Below, piece after piece: positions 37,171 to 46,328 of a stretch of DNA of 64,000 bases (positions are counted from its first letter, which is position 1; the number at the start of each line of letters is the position of its first letter). A program made the position numbers and the translations under genes. Under the pieces are notes generated by a model. It was not told the DNA's origin and searched no databases. It was given only the letters and a program-made list of their open reading frames with translations. Where the stretch lies: the NCBI GenBank assembly GCA_958296405.1, contig OY282519.1:1410132-1474131 (forward strand). Direction: 5' to 3'. Origin of the DNA: an uncultured Pseudomonadales bacterium (GTDB lineage Bacteria > Pseudomonadota > Gammaproteobacteria > Pseudomonadales > Azotimanducaceae).

Positions 37171-38442
37171 TCAAACCGCGGCCAAGGCCTGCTCCAAGTC
37201 TTCCACGATGTCGTCGATGTGCTCGATGCCGATGGAGAGGCGGATCAAGTCTGGCGTCACCCCGCCTGCCGCCTGCTCCGCTTCGGTGAGCTGGCGGTGG
37301 GTGGTGGAAGCTGGATGGCATGCCAAAGACTTGGCATCGCCGATGTTCACCAGCCGCTTGAAGAGCTTGAGCGCGTCATGGAACTTCACGCCGGCGTCAA
37401 AGCCGCCCTTCACGCCGAACGTGAGGATGGCGGAGGCCCGCCCGCCCATGTAGCGCTGCGCCAGATCGTGGTAGCGGTCTCCCGGCAGCCCGGCGTAGCT
37501 CACCCACTCCACCTTCGGGTGGTCTTGCAGGTAGCGAGCGGCGGTCAGCGCGTTGTCGCAGTGGCGCTCCATCCGGAGATTGAGCGTCTCCATGCCCTGC
37601 ATCACGAGGAACGCGTTGAACGGCGAGATGGCGGCGCCGGTCTGCCGCAGCAGCACCGTGCGGGTGCGCCCGATGTACGCGGCGGGGCCAAGCGCCTCGG
37701 CGTACACCACACCGTGGTAGCTCGGTTCCGGGGTCGTGAACATGGGATAGCGTTCGGCGTGCTCGGCCCAAGGGAACTTGCCGCCATCCACCAGCACGCC
37801 GCCCAAGGAATTGCCGTGGCCGCCCATGTACTTGGTCAGGGAGTGCAGCACGATGTCGAAGCCGTGGTCGATGGGCTTTAGGAGCGCCGGCGTGGCAACG
37901 GTGTTGTCCACGATGGTCGCCACGCCCTTGGAGCGCGCCATGTCGGCCACCGCCGCGAGATCGACGATGTTGCCGGCCGGGTTGCCGATGCTTTCGCAGA
38001 ACACCGCCTTGGTGTTGGGGTCGATGAGTTTGTCCAAGTCTTCCGGGGTGTCCCCCGTGGCGAAGCGAGACTCGATGCCCAGTTTCGGTAAAGTGTGCGC
38101 GAACAGCGAGTAGGTGCCGCCGTAGAGCTGCGGCACGCTGACGATGTTGTCTCCGGCTTCGGCGAGATTGAGGACGGAGTAGGTCACCGCGGCGCTGCCG
38201 CCAGACAGCGCCAGCGAGCCGACGCCGTGCTCCATCTCCGTCACGCGCTGTTCCAGCACCGCTTGGGTGGGGTTCATGATGCGCGTGTAGATATTGCCTG
38301 GCACCGCTAGGTTGAAGAGGTCTGCCGCGTGCTGCGCATCGTCGAACTCGTAGGCGACGGTTTGGTAGATGGGCACGGCGACGGAGTGGGTGGTGGGGTC
38401 GGTCTCGTAGCCGCCGTGAATGGCGATGGTTTCGTCTTTCAT
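37171..38442 (-). CDS. metY: O-acetylhomoserine sulfhydrylase
   Basis: A 423-residue Cys/Met metabolism PLP enzyme that makes homocysteine from O-acetylhomoserine and sulfide (direct sulfhydrylation). The PLP lysine is K204 in LHSLTKYMGGHG; IYTRIMNPTQAVLEQR and the C-terminal LIRLSIGIEHIDDIVEDL are typical, and the 423-residue length separates it from shorter MetB/MetC enzymes. It is divergent from msrA. The 245-base gap to the DUF2335 gene shows no gene I can recognise. Confidence 0.95.
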   Translation of the reverse strand: MKDETIAIHGGYETDPTTHSVAVPIYQTVAYEFDDAQHAADLFNLAVPGNIYTRIMNPTQAVLEQRVTEMEHGVGSLALSGGSAAVTYSVLNLAEAGDNIVSVPQLYGGTYSLFAHTLPKLGIESRFATGDTPEDLDKLIDPNTKAVFCESIGNPAGNIVDLAAVADMARSKGVATIVDNTVATPALLKPIDHGFDIVLHSLTKYMGGHGNSLGGVLVDGGKFPWAEHAERYPMFTTPEPSYHGVVYAEALGPAAYIGRTRTVLLRQTGAAISPFNAFLVMQGMETLNLRMERHCDNALTAARYLQDHPKVEWVSYAGLPGDRYHDLAQRYMGGRASAILTFGVKGGFDAGVKFHDALKLFKRLVNIGDAKSLACHPASTTHRQLTEAEQAAGGVTPDLIRLSIGIEHIDDIVEDLEQALAAV

Positions 38443-38538
38443 CCCGAAGGGCTCTCAAGGGTTTGTGCAAGGAAGGCAAGAATATCGCGCCGCCGTGTGC
38501 CTAAAGGAGCGTTGGCCGATGAAAAGTGGGCATATGGA

Positions 38539-38544
38539 TATAAT
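38539..38544 (+). promoter_or_regulatory. Possible -10 box for msrA
   Basis: A perfect TATAAT lies 36 bases before the msrA ATG, in the 138-base gap shared with the divergent metY. No good -35 is placed at 17 bases; TTGGCC at 38512 is 21 bases away, which is long. Confidence 0.35.
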
Positions 38545-38580
38545 GGCAAGCCCACGCCGCGGGTTGGCGAACAGGTGCCT

Positions 38581-39234
38581 ATGCGCAAGATCATCACGTT
38601 GCTGGCCGTCGTCGCCGCGGTGCCGGCAGCCGCCGCCGAGGCCGTGTTCGCGGGCGGCTGCTTCTGGTGCATGGAGCCGCCGTACGACAAGCTCGATGGC
38701 GTCACCGAAACCATCTCCGGCTACACCGGCGGCCACACCGACGCACCCACTTACGAAGCAGTCACCGCCGGCGGCACTGGCCACTTCGAGGCGGTGCGCG
38801 TCACCTACGATGCCGAGCGCGTCTCCTTTGTGGAACTGGCGGACGTGTTCTGGCGCAACATCGACCCATTCGACGATGGCGGCCAATTCTGTGATCGCGG
38901 GCCCAGTTATCGCGCCGCCATCTTCTACGCCAGCGAGGCGGAGCGCGAAGTGGCCGCGGCCGCCAAGGCCGACATCGAGGCGCGTTTCGAGCGCAAGGTG
39001 GCCACCAGCGTGTTGCCGGCGGCCAGCTTCCACCCTGCCGAGGGCTACCACCAGAACTACTACCAGAACAACCCGTTGCGCTATCGCTACTATCGGTTTT
39101 CCTGTCGTCGGGACGCGCGTTTGGATGCCGTTTGGGGGACGGAGCGGGAACAGGCGCCGCGGCTGGCGGACACGCCGGGCGAAGGCGATGATCCGAATGC
39201 CAACGCGCCCGCAACCGCGCCGCCGCCAGGCTGA
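38581..39234 (+). CDS. msrA: Peptide methionine sulfoxide reductase A, exported
   Basis: A 217-residue MsrA that reduces the S-epimer of methionine sulfoxide. The catalytic cysteine is C27 in FAGGCFWCMEP; GYTGGHTDAPTYEAV and YHQNYYQNNPLRY complete the family pattern. A hydrophobic leader (MRKIITLLAVVAAVPAAAAEA) precedes the domain, so the protein should be periplasmic, unlike the cytoplasmic E. coli enzyme. The C-terminal 40 residues are a Pro/Ala-rich tail. ATG at 38581 is the start that gives the signal peptide. Confidence 0.93.
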   Translation: MRKIITLLAVVAAVPAAAAEAVFAGGCFWCMEPPYDKLDGVTETISGYTGGHTDAPTYEAVTAGGTGHFEAVRVTYDAERVSFVELADVFWRNIDPFDDGGQFCDRGPSYRAAIFYASEAEREVAAAAKADIEARFERKVATSVLPAASFHPAEGYHQNYYQNNPLRYRYYRFSCRRDARLDAVWGTEREQAPRLADTPGEGDDPNANAPATAPPPG

Positions 39235-39326
39235 TCGCCTTCATGCTCGCCGGCGGCTGATGCAGCGAGCGCTCCCAATGGGCTGGCAACCGCCCGTCCC
39301 CGGCGCTTGGCGCTGAGGCAGTTGGT

Positions 39327-40850
39327 GTGACGCGGCCGGCCGGCGCCATCGCCTGTGGCCATGCCGTCACCGCGGCCGCGGCGCGTCAAGCACTGCTCGA
39401 AGGCGGCAACGCCTTCGATGCCGTCACCGCCGCGCATTGCGCCGCCTGCGTGGCGGAACCGGTGCTCGCTTCCCTCGGCGGTGGCGGTTTCCTGCTCGCG
39501 CAACCTGCGCAGGGCGCCGCCGTGGTGTACGACTTTTTTGTGCAGACGCCCACTGCGCGGTGCGCCGCAGAGCGCCTCGAGTTCTATCCGGTGGAGGTGG
39601 ATTTCGGCGGCGTGTATCAAGAGTTCCATGTCGGCATGGGCGCTGCTGCAACACCGGGCGCCGTGCGCGGCATCTTCGAGATACACGAAGACCTGTGCCG
39701 TCTGCCGTTGCCGCGTTTGCTGGCGCCGGCGATCGCCGCAGCCCGCCAGGGCGTCGCCATCACCCCCTTGCAGCGCTACATGATGCATGTCATCGCGCCC
39801 ATCTACACCGCCACCGAGGAGGCGCGGCGCACCTATGCCGGCGGTGGTGAGACCATGCCAGAAGCCGGCGATGTGTTGCGCCAGCCAGATCTTGCGGACA
39901 CCTTCGAGGCGCTTGGCCGCGAAGGCGCGGAGCTCTTCTACCGCGGCGAACTGGCACAGCGCATCGTAGCGGCGTCCGCGCAGCATGGCGGCCAACTCGG
40001 CGCCGCAGACCTTGCCCGCTACCGCGTGGAACGCCGGCAGCCGTTGGCGGTGACATATCGGGGCGCGGCAGTGCTCACCAACCCGCCGCCATCGGCCGGT
40101 GGCGCCCTGATCGCCTTCGCGCTGCGGGCGCTCGAAGCCGGCGGTGAGGCGGAAGGCACGGCGCGGGCGGTGCGCGTGGCCGAAGCCATGCGGGCGGCCA
40201 ATGCGGCACGGGCGGAGTTCGCGCCGGATGAGTTGTTGAGCGCGGCCTTGGCGGAAGGCATCGACGGCGCAACCCTGCGCTTCAGTCGCGGCACCACCCA
40301 CATCAGCGTCATCGACGGCGATGGCAACTTGGCCGCCATGACGCTCTCCAACGGCGAAGGCTGCGGCCGCTTGGCGCCCGGCACCGGGGTGATGCTCAAC
40401 AACATGCTCGGCGAGGCGGATTTGAGCCCGTATGGCTGGCATCGCTGGTGCCCGGACACGCGCGTGGCCTCCATGATGGCGCCCACCAGCGTCGCCTTCG
40501 GCGAACAGCGTTTCGCCTTGGGTTCTGGCGGCTCCAATCGCATTCGCTCCGCCATCCTGCAAACCGTCGAACGGCTCGTCGGCGGCATGGCGGCGGCGGA
40601 CGCGGTGGCGGCGCCGCGCATTCATGTGGAGGGCGATCTGTTGAGCATCGAAGGTGGGATGTCGGCGCCGGTGGCCGAAGCGCTCGCCCAAGCCTTCCCG
40701 AACGTGCAGCGCTGGCCCGGCAAGAACCTCTTCTTCGGCGGCGTGCATGTGGCCGGTGTTCGGCACGGTGCGAGCGCAGCGGAAAACCGCCGCGAGTTCA
40801 TCGCCGTCGGCGATGCGCGCCGGGGCGGCGAAGGCGTTGTGCTGCCGTAG
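39327..40850 (+). CDS. Gamma-glutamyltransferase family protein
   Basis: A 507-residue Ntn-hydrolase of the gamma-glutamyltransferase family. The proenzyme should cleave itself before T323 in SRGTTHISVID, giving a large and a small subunit. GGNAFDAVTAA and SLGGGGFLL near the N-terminus and NNMLGEADLSPYG and GSGGSNRIRSA in the small subunit fit the family. No signal peptide is seen with the GTG start at 39327, so it may be cytoplasmic, unlike classical periplasmic Ggt. It could act on glutathione or on gamma-glutamyl amides. Confidence 0.88.
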   Translation: MTRPAGAIACGHAVTAAAARQALLEGGNAFDAVTAAHCAACVAEPVLASLGGGGFLLAQPAQGAAVVYDFFVQTPTARCAAERLEFYPVEVDFGGVYQEFHVGMGAAATPGAVRGIFEIHEDLCRLPLPRLLAPAIAAARQGVAITPLQRYMMHVIAPIYTATEEARRTYAGGGETMPEAGDVLRQPDLADTFEALGREGAELFYRGELAQRIVAASAQHGGQLGAADLARYRVERRQPLAVTYRGAAVLTNPPPSAGGALIAFALRALEAGGEAEGTARAVRVAEAMRAANAARAEFAPDELLSAALAEGIDGATLRFSRGTTHISVIDGDGNLAAMTLSNGEGCGRLAPGTGVMLNNMLGEADLSPYGWHRWCPDTRVASMMAPTSVAFGEQRFALGSGGSNRIRSAILQTVERLVGGMAAADAVAAPRIHVEGDLLSIEGGMSAPVAEALAQAFPNVQRWPGKNLFFGGVHVAGVRHGASAAENRREFIAVGDARRGGEGVVLP

Positions 40851-41077
40851 CCCCGGGCGGGGAAAAGAGGCGGGAAGGAGAAGAGCGGGCGCGAGAACGG
40901 GGACGCGGGACTGGGAAGAGCGAGCGGGCGCAGGCGGCAGCGGGCCGCTGCCAAAAGTCGCCCGTCACGCCGTTTGCGCTTAGACTCTAGCGACGAGTGA
41001 GGCCGCAGCTTGGCAAATGACGGCACAGTTGCTGCGCCGGCCTCGCCTTCGCTATGCGTGCCGGAGGATGTGTGAGC

Positions 41078-42046
41078 ATGACCGACGAAAACGGTGCCGG
41101 CGACGCCAATCTCGCCAGCGCATGGGAGGAAATCCGCCGCTTGCGCCTCGACGCCCATGTGGCGGATTTGGACGCCCACGGCTACACGGTGATTGCGCCG
41201 GAAGTCGCCTGCCCCGATGGGTTGGCGGAGCGCCTGCTCGAAGCAGCGCTCAATGTCGGCGAGCGGCGCAACGGCGTGCGGCCAGACTTGGCCGGCGGCA
41301 CGACCCATGCAGGCTTCAAGGGCCGCTTCGCTGCGTTCTCCGGCCCCGATGGCGATTCGCCCATTGGCGATCTGATGCAATCCATCCTGTTCGAGGATCG
41401 AGTGTTCGAGGAAGCGTTGATGAACCCGGTGCTGCTGGCGATGGCGACGTATCTCTGCGGCTACAGCGTGGTGTTGTCGAGCATGGGCTGCTTCATGAAG
41501 GGCCCCAACGTCTCGACCTTCACGCTGCATACGGATACGCCCCTGCCGGCGCCGCTGCCACCGCAGGCGCTCGTCTGCAATCTCACCTATGTGCTGACAG
41601 ACTTCAACCGCGAGAACGGTTCCACGGCCTTTGTGCAAGGCAGCCACAAGTGGTGCCGCAGCCCCATCGGCCAGGAGGGGGTGGTGGGCGAGGGCGGCAA
41701 TCCCGCCGCGGTGCCGGTGGAATGCAAGGCCGGCTCGCTGTTGGTTTGGCATGGCAACACTTGGCATGGCGCGTTCAACCGCACAGCGCCCGGCTTGCGT
41801 GTGAGCTTGCCGGTGTACATGGCGCGGCCATACATCCGCACCCAAGAAGGGCTGGTTGGGAAGATTCCGCAGGACATGCTGGATCGCAACCCGCCCAGAT
41901 TCGCCATCCTCACGCAGCAGGGGATCATGTACGGCTACGAGAGCCAGGAAGATTCGTTTGCCCGCGCGGAGCGCGCCGCGAAGTACATCGCCGCTTACTC
42001 GAAGTCCGCGCTCGGGCCGCTGGCACAACAGGGGCTCTATAGCTGA
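41078..42046 (+). CDS. Phytanoyl-CoA dioxygenase (PhyH) family protein 2
   Basis: A 322-residue Fe(II)/2-oxoglutarate oxygenase. The iron ligands fit H151-x-D153 (TLHTDTP) and H230 (GNTWHG), with R241 for 2-oxoglutarate. It resembles the protein at 12075 in layout: an N-terminal VADLDAHGYTVI, an RENGSTAFVQGSHKW strand pair and a C-terminal RNPPRFAILT segment. The substrate is unknown. ATG at 41078 follows GGAGG by 11 bases; an in-frame GTG at 41072 is possible. The exported pcm gene starts 7 bases downstream. The 227 bases upstream hold GA-rich sequence and a GC-rich hairpin near 40936-40952 but no gene. Confidence 0.86.
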   Translation: MTDENGAGDANLASAWEEIRRLRLDAHVADLDAHGYTVIAPEVACPDGLAERLLEAALNVGERRNGVRPDLAGGTTHAGFKGRFAAFSGPDGDSPIGDLMQSILFEDRVFEEALMNPVLLAMATYLCGYSVVLSSMGCFMKGPNVSTFTLHTDTPLPAPLPPQALVCNLTYVLTDFNRENGSTAFVQGSHKWCRSPIGQEGVVGEGGNPAAVPVECKAGSLLVWHGNTWHGAFNRTAPGLRVSLPVYMARPYIRTQEGLVGKIPQDMLDRNPPRFAILTQQGIMYGYESQEDSFARAERAAKYIAAYSKSALGPLAQQGLYS

Positions 42047-42053
42047 GGCGACC

Positions 42054-42761
42054 ATGCGTCGTGCCGCGGCAACCACACTGGCGGCGGCGCTCTGCGCGTC
42101 GGCAGCCGGGCAGATGACCATGCACGGGATGCTGGACGCCATCCGCGAGGACACCCGCCGCACCACCAGCCACACCCGCGTGGCTGCCATCGACGAGCCG
42201 GTGATGGCGGCGATGGCCGCGGTGCCGCGCGCGCAGTTCGTGCCGGGCGTGGCGCGGCTTGCGGCGTACGTCAACCGGCCGCAGCCCATCGGCCACGGTC
42301 AGACCATCTCACAGCCGTTCATCGTTGCCTTGATGACGCATCTGATGGACGTGGCCCCGGGCGACCGCGTGCTGGAAATCGGCACCGGCTCCGGCTACCA
42401 GGCAGCGGTGTTGGCAGAGCTGGTGGACACCGTCCACACCATCGAGATCATCCCAGAGCTAGCCGCCAGCGCGGCCGAGCGCCTGCGCGCATTGGGCTAC
42501 GCGAACGTGCAGGTGCGGGCTGGCGATGGCTGGTACGGCTGGCCAGAGGCGGCGCCCTTCGATGCCATCATGGTCACCGCGGTGGGTGAGGACGTGCCGG
42601 AAAACTTGGTGCGGCAACTGAAGCCCAACGGGCGCTTGGTGTTGCCTGTCGGCACAGACTGGGAGCAGAACTTGGCGGTGGTCACCAAGGATGCGGCTGG
42701 CAACATCGACATGCGCCATGTGCTGCCGGTGCGCTTCGTGCCACTCACCGGAGACCACTAG
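42054..42761 (+). CDS. pcm: Protein-L-isoaspartate O-methyltransferase, probably exported
   Basis: A 235-residue SAM-dependent methyltransferase that repairs isoaspartyl residues. RAQFVPG, GHGQTISQP and the SAM site VLEIGTGSGYQAAVLAEL are characteristic. The first 20 residues (MRRAAATTLAAALCASAAGQ) look like a signal peptide, which is unusual because SAM is cytoplasmic; some Gammaproteobacteria do carry such forms. A later in-frame ATG (MTMHGML) could give a cytoplasmic enzyme. It is 7 bases from the PhyH gene, probably in one transcript. Confidence 0.9.
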   Translation: MRRAAATTLAAALCASAAGQMTMHGMLDAIREDTRRTTSHTRVAAIDEPVMAAMAAVPRAQFVPGVARLAAYVNRPQPIGHGQTISQPFIVALMTHLMDVAPGDRVLEIGTGSGYQAAVLAELVDTVHTIEIIPELAASAAERLRALGYANVQVRAGDGWYGWPEAAPFDAIMVTAVGEDVPENLVRQLKPNGRLVLPVGTDWEQNLAVVTKDAAGNIDMRHVLPVRFVPLTGDH

Positions 42762-42845
42762 CCGCCTGCCATGCGGTGGAGCGGGAAGCGCGCGACCCGC
42801 TCCCAACCGGAGACCACTGACGCCGCCGCTACGCCGGGCCGCGCT

Positions 42846-43779
42846 TCACTCGAACTGCGAACCGGTGAGCGCTTGCCCGCCACGCCCGAAGAACGTCGGC
42901 CCGTCTTGGAGCCACGGGTTCTGGCAGGTCAGCCCCATCAGCGTGGCAAAGCGCGCTGGGTTGCGGGCAAATCATCGCCGGCGTGGTGGTGGCCCAATAC
43001 AGCTCTTGCGCCTGAATGTGCTCGCGCACATGGGGCAGCACCAGCGTCACCCGTTCGCCGTCCGCGGTGCGCGGCGCCGCTCCGTGCCAGAGGCTGCCAT
43101 GCCAAACGATCACCGAGCCTTTCGGCAATTCCAGCAGCTTCACCTCGTCGTGGTCGTGCGCCATCACGAGGTCCGGCGGCACCGGGCGGCTGAAGCGATG
43201 GCTGCCTGGCCACACGCAGACGGCGCCATTCTCGCGGGTGTAGTCCGTGGTCACCCAAGTGACGTTGCAGTACTGCGCCATGCGCGGCCACGGCGACGGC
43301 AACTTGTTGCTGTGATCCGCGTGCAGCGGCAAGGCACCGGCGGCGCGGTCCTTGATGAGGCCGGTGGATTGGCTGAGCTTGGCGCGATAACCGAGCAGAT
43401 ATGTCACCAACGCCAACGGCGCCGGCGCCATTAACGCCTCTTCGAAGATCGGGTCTTGCGGCAAGAGGTGAAAGAGCGTCTTGCCGAGGCCAGACGCCGG
43501 CCCCAAGTCTGCCGAGGCGTCGATTTTGGCCAAGCGCAAGATGGTCTCCCGCAGCCGGTCGAAGAACGCCAGCGGCCTCGCCTTGCCGGGCTCCAGCACC
43601 GCATAGCCGTTCGTCTCAAGGTCTGCAATGTGGGCTTTCAGCCCAAGGCGGCTGATCTCCTCGTGCAGGCGGCTCCTGGCGGCGTCACCCACCGGCAGCG
43701 GCTCGTCGTCGAGCCTTGCCGCCGCCACCGTCCTGAGATCGTTGAGTTCCGTGGCGAGCCGCGTCGCGTCAATGGCCAC
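42846..43779 (-). CDS. Phytanoyl-CoA dioxygenase (PhyH) family protein 3, frameshifted near the end
   Basis: A PhyH-type oxygenase with H153-x-D155 (PLHADH), H232 (GSLWHG) and R243. As read, the frame from 43779 runs to 42829 and its last 46 residues are unlike the family. Removing one base from the AAA run at 42969-42971 restores RNPARFATLMGLTCQNPW and a stop at 42846, giving a 310-residue protein that ends like its paralogues. The break comes after all catalytic residues, so the shifted product might still fold. Either a recent mutation or a sequencing error. Confidence 0.85.
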
Positions 43780-43866
43780 TGTTGCCTCCGTGGGCGGCGC
43801 CCGATGTTGCTCGCAAAGGGCTTGAAGGCCGCTGCCGGCGCCGCCGTTTCGCAGCAGCCAACCTAC

Positions 43867-44889
43867 CTATCGCAACCACGCTCCGCGGGCCATGACCTCT
43901 TCCGCGATTTGCACGGCGTTGGTGGCGGCGCCCTTGCGCAGATTGTCGCAAACCGCCCACAGGGCGATGCCGTTCGGCAGCGCGGTGTCTGCCCGGATGC
44001 GGCCGACGAACACATCGTCGCGGCCGGCGCAGTCAATGGGCATGGGATAGCCGGCGTTCGCTGGCTCATCCACCACGGTGACGCCGGCATAGCCGCGCAA
44101 TGCGGCGCGGGCTTGCTGCGCGCCGATGGGTGTCTCGAACTCGATGTTGAGAGCGGTGCTGTGGCACAGGCGCACCGGCACGCGCACACAGGTGGCGGAT
44201 ACCGCGAGGTCCGGATCGTCTAGGATCTTGCGGGCTTCGTTCAGCATCTTGGTCTCTTCGGAGTAATACCCGTTGTCCTGCAGCGAGCCTATGTGCGGCA
44301 GCAGGTTGAAGGCGATTGGGTGCGGATACTGCTCGGGCGGCGGCGCGTCGCCACCCGCCGCGCTGGCCTGCACCTGCTCTTCGAGTTCCGTCAACGCCGC
44401 GGCGCCGGTGCCGGTGACGGATTGATAGGTTGCTGCGATGACGCGCCGCGGCCGCGCTACTTGGCGCAGGGCGTCCAACACCATCACCACCGGCGTGGTG
44501 GCGCAGTTGGGAATGGAGAGGATGCCCTTGTGTTCAGCCACCGCGCCGGCGTTGATCTCCGGCACCACCAGCGGCACCTCGGTGTCCATGCGCCACACGC
44601 CGCTGTCGTCCACCACCACGCAGCCTTGCGCGCGGGCGGCCGCGCCGATGTCGCGGCTGATGGCGTCCGTGGCGGAGATGAAGGCGATGTCGCAGTCTGC
44701 GAACAGGCCCGGCTGCGTGGCTTCCACCGCGATCTGCTCGCCGTTGAAGGGCAGCCGCTTGCCCACCGAGCGCGGCGACGCGGTGAGGCGCAAGCTGGCC
44801 AGCGGAAAGTTCCGCTGCGCCAACACGTCCAGCGCGATGGCGCCGACAGCGCCCGTCGCCCCGACGATGGCAACTCTAGGATGGGCCAT
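43867..44889 (-). CDS. asd: Aspartate-semialdehyde dehydrogenase
   Basis: A 340-residue NADPH enzyme reducing aspartyl phosphate to aspartate semialdehyde, the branch point for Lys, Met, Thr and diaminopimelate. The NADP loop is VGATGAVG (9-16) and the catalytic cysteine C129 in SIPNCATTP; the C-terminal half holds VRVPVRLCHS with the substrate-binding residues. It groups with the shorter ASADH type by length and motif. It stands alone between the frameshifted PhyH gene and argG. Confidence 0.96.
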   Translation of the reverse strand: MAHPRVAIVGATGAVGAIALDVLAQRNFPLASLRLTASPRSVGKRLPFNGEQIAVEATQPGLFADCDIAFISATDAISRDIGAAARAQGCVVVDDSGVWRMDTEVPLVVPEINAGAVAEHKGILSIPNCATTPVVMVLDALRQVARPRRVIAATYQSVTGTGAAALTELEEQVQASAAGGDAPPPEQYPHPIAFNLLPHIGSLQDNGYYSEETKMLNEARKILDDPDLAVSATCVRVPVRLCHSTALNIEFETPIGAQQARAALRGYAGVTVVDEPANAGYPMPIDCAGRDDVFVGRIRADTALPNGIALWAVCDNLRKGAATNAVQIAEEVMARGAWLR

Positions 44890-44973
44890 GATGGTTCGCC
44901 GCGAATGGGAAACGCGGCGAATTATAGGCCGTTGCGTGTTCCTGCCGTCGGCGCCGACGGCCAGCCGCGCTGC

Positions 44974-46200
44974 TCAGCCCAACCGCCGCCCGCGCTTGGC
45001 GCCCAAGCGCAGCCGCAAGGCATTGAGCCGAATGAAGCCCTCCGCGTCGCGCTGATCGTAGGCGCCGCGGTCGTCCTCAAAGGTGACGACATCGCTGTCG
45101 TACAAGCTGTCCGTTGCCGACGCGCGCCCCACCACAGACACCGCTCCCTTGTACAGCTTCAGCCGCACGGTGCCGTTCACGGGCGCTTGGGAGGCGTCGA
45201 TGAGGGCCTGCAGCGCCTGGCGCTCTGGCGACCACCAATAGCCGTTGTAGATGAGCTTGGCGTAGCGCGGCATCAGTTCGTCCTTGAGGTGCATCACCTC
45301 GCGGTCCAAAGTGATGGATTCCATGGCCCGATGCCCCTTGAGCAAGATGGTGCCGCCCGGCGTCTCGTAGCAGCCGCGGGATTTCATGCCCACATAGCGG
45401 TTCTCCACGATGTCGCTGCGCCCGACGCCGTGGGCGCCGCCGAGCACGTTCAAGCGCCTGAGCGCCTCGGCCGGGGCAACGCGCTCGCCGTCCAAGGCTG
45501 TCAGGTCGCCGCGCTCATAGGCCAACTCGACGAACGCCGGTTGGTCTGGCGCGTCCTCCGGCGCGACGGTCCAGCGCCAAATGGATTCGTCTGGGGGGGT
45601 TGCTGGGTCTTCCAGCGGGCCGCCTTCGTAGGAGATGTGCAATAGGTTGGCGTCCATCGAGTACGGCGACTCGGCGCCACGCTGGAAATCCACCGGGATT
45701 TGCCGTTTCGCGCAGTAATCGAGCAGCGCCTCCCGCGACGTGAGGTCCCATTCGCGCCACGGGGCGATGACGCCGAGGTCTGGCGCGAGGGCATACACGC
45801 CCAGCTCGAAGCGCACTTGGTCGTTGCCTTTGCCGGTGGCGCCGTGGGAGATGGCGGCGGCGCCGGTTGCCGCGGCAATCTCCACCAAGCGCTTGGCGAT
45901 GAGGGGGCGGGCGATGCTGGTGCCCAGCAGGTACTCGCCTTCATAGATGGCATTGGCGCGGAACATCGGAAACACATAGTCCGCGACGAAGGTGGCCGTG
46001 AGATCCTCGATGTGAATCTCGCGCACGCCCAACGCCTGCGCTTTCTCGCGGGCGGGTTCCACCTCTTCGCCTTGGCCGATGTCGGCGGTGAAGGTGACCA
46101 CCTCGGCGTCGTAGGCGTCTTGCAGCCAGCGACAAATGACGGACGTGTCGAGGCCGCCCGAATAGGCGAGCACGATCTTGCTGCCACGATACGCTTTCAC
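44974..46200 (-). CDS. argG: Argininosuccinate synthase
   Basis: A 408-residue ATP-dependent ligase joining citrulline and aspartate. The ATP pyrophosphatase loop is AYSGGLDTS (12-20); [16 protein letters not shown] and [12 protein letters not shown] are the citrulline- and aspartate-binding stretches. The frame is open upstream; GTG at 46200 is chosen because GAGG lies 7 bases before it and the protein then begins as homologues do. It works with argD and argF of this window. The following argG-rnt-grxD neighbourhood resembles Pseudomonas. Confidence 0.97.
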   Translation of the reverse strand: MKAYRGSKIVLAYSGGLDTSVICRWLQDAYDAEVVTFTADIGQGEEVEPAREKAQALGVREIHIEDLTATFVADYVFPMFRANAIYEGEYLLGTSIARPLIAKRLVEIAAATGAAAISHGATGKGNDQVRFELGVYALAPDLGVIAPWREWDLTSREALLDYCAKRQIPVDFQRGAESPYSMDANLLHISYEGGPLEDPATPPDESIWRWTVAPEDAPDQPAFVELAYERGDLTALDGERVAPAEALRRLNVLGGAHGVGRSDIVENRYVGMKSRGCYETPGGTILLKGHRAMESITLDREVMHLKDELMPRYAKLIYNGYWWSPERQALQALIDASQAPVNGTVRLKLYKGAVSVVGRASATDSLYDSDVVTFEDDRGAYDQRDAEGFIRLNALRLRLGAKRGRRLG

Positions 46201-46328
46201 TGCATCGCCTCGCTTGCCTGTTGAACCCGTTGCGCCGGCGCATGATAGCCGAGGCGTGGGCGGACGCTGGCCCAAATGCGTCGCCATGAGTCGGGTATGC
46301 TGTGCAAGCGCGCTTGGCGGGGAGAGCC

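Noticed and set aside
38443-38580. A SAM riboswitch before metY
   Set aside because: The gap is short and I could not draw a known SAM-binding fold in it.
40936-40952. GGCAGCGG and CCGCTGCC as a terminator after the gamma-glutamyltransferase gene
   Set aside because: The stem has almost no loop and is followed by AAAAG, not by a T-run.
39090-42289. Two long minus-strand open frames (558 and 555 codons) across the gamma-glutamyltransferase and PhyH genes
   Set aside because: Both are antisense to well-supported genes and show no family motifs.
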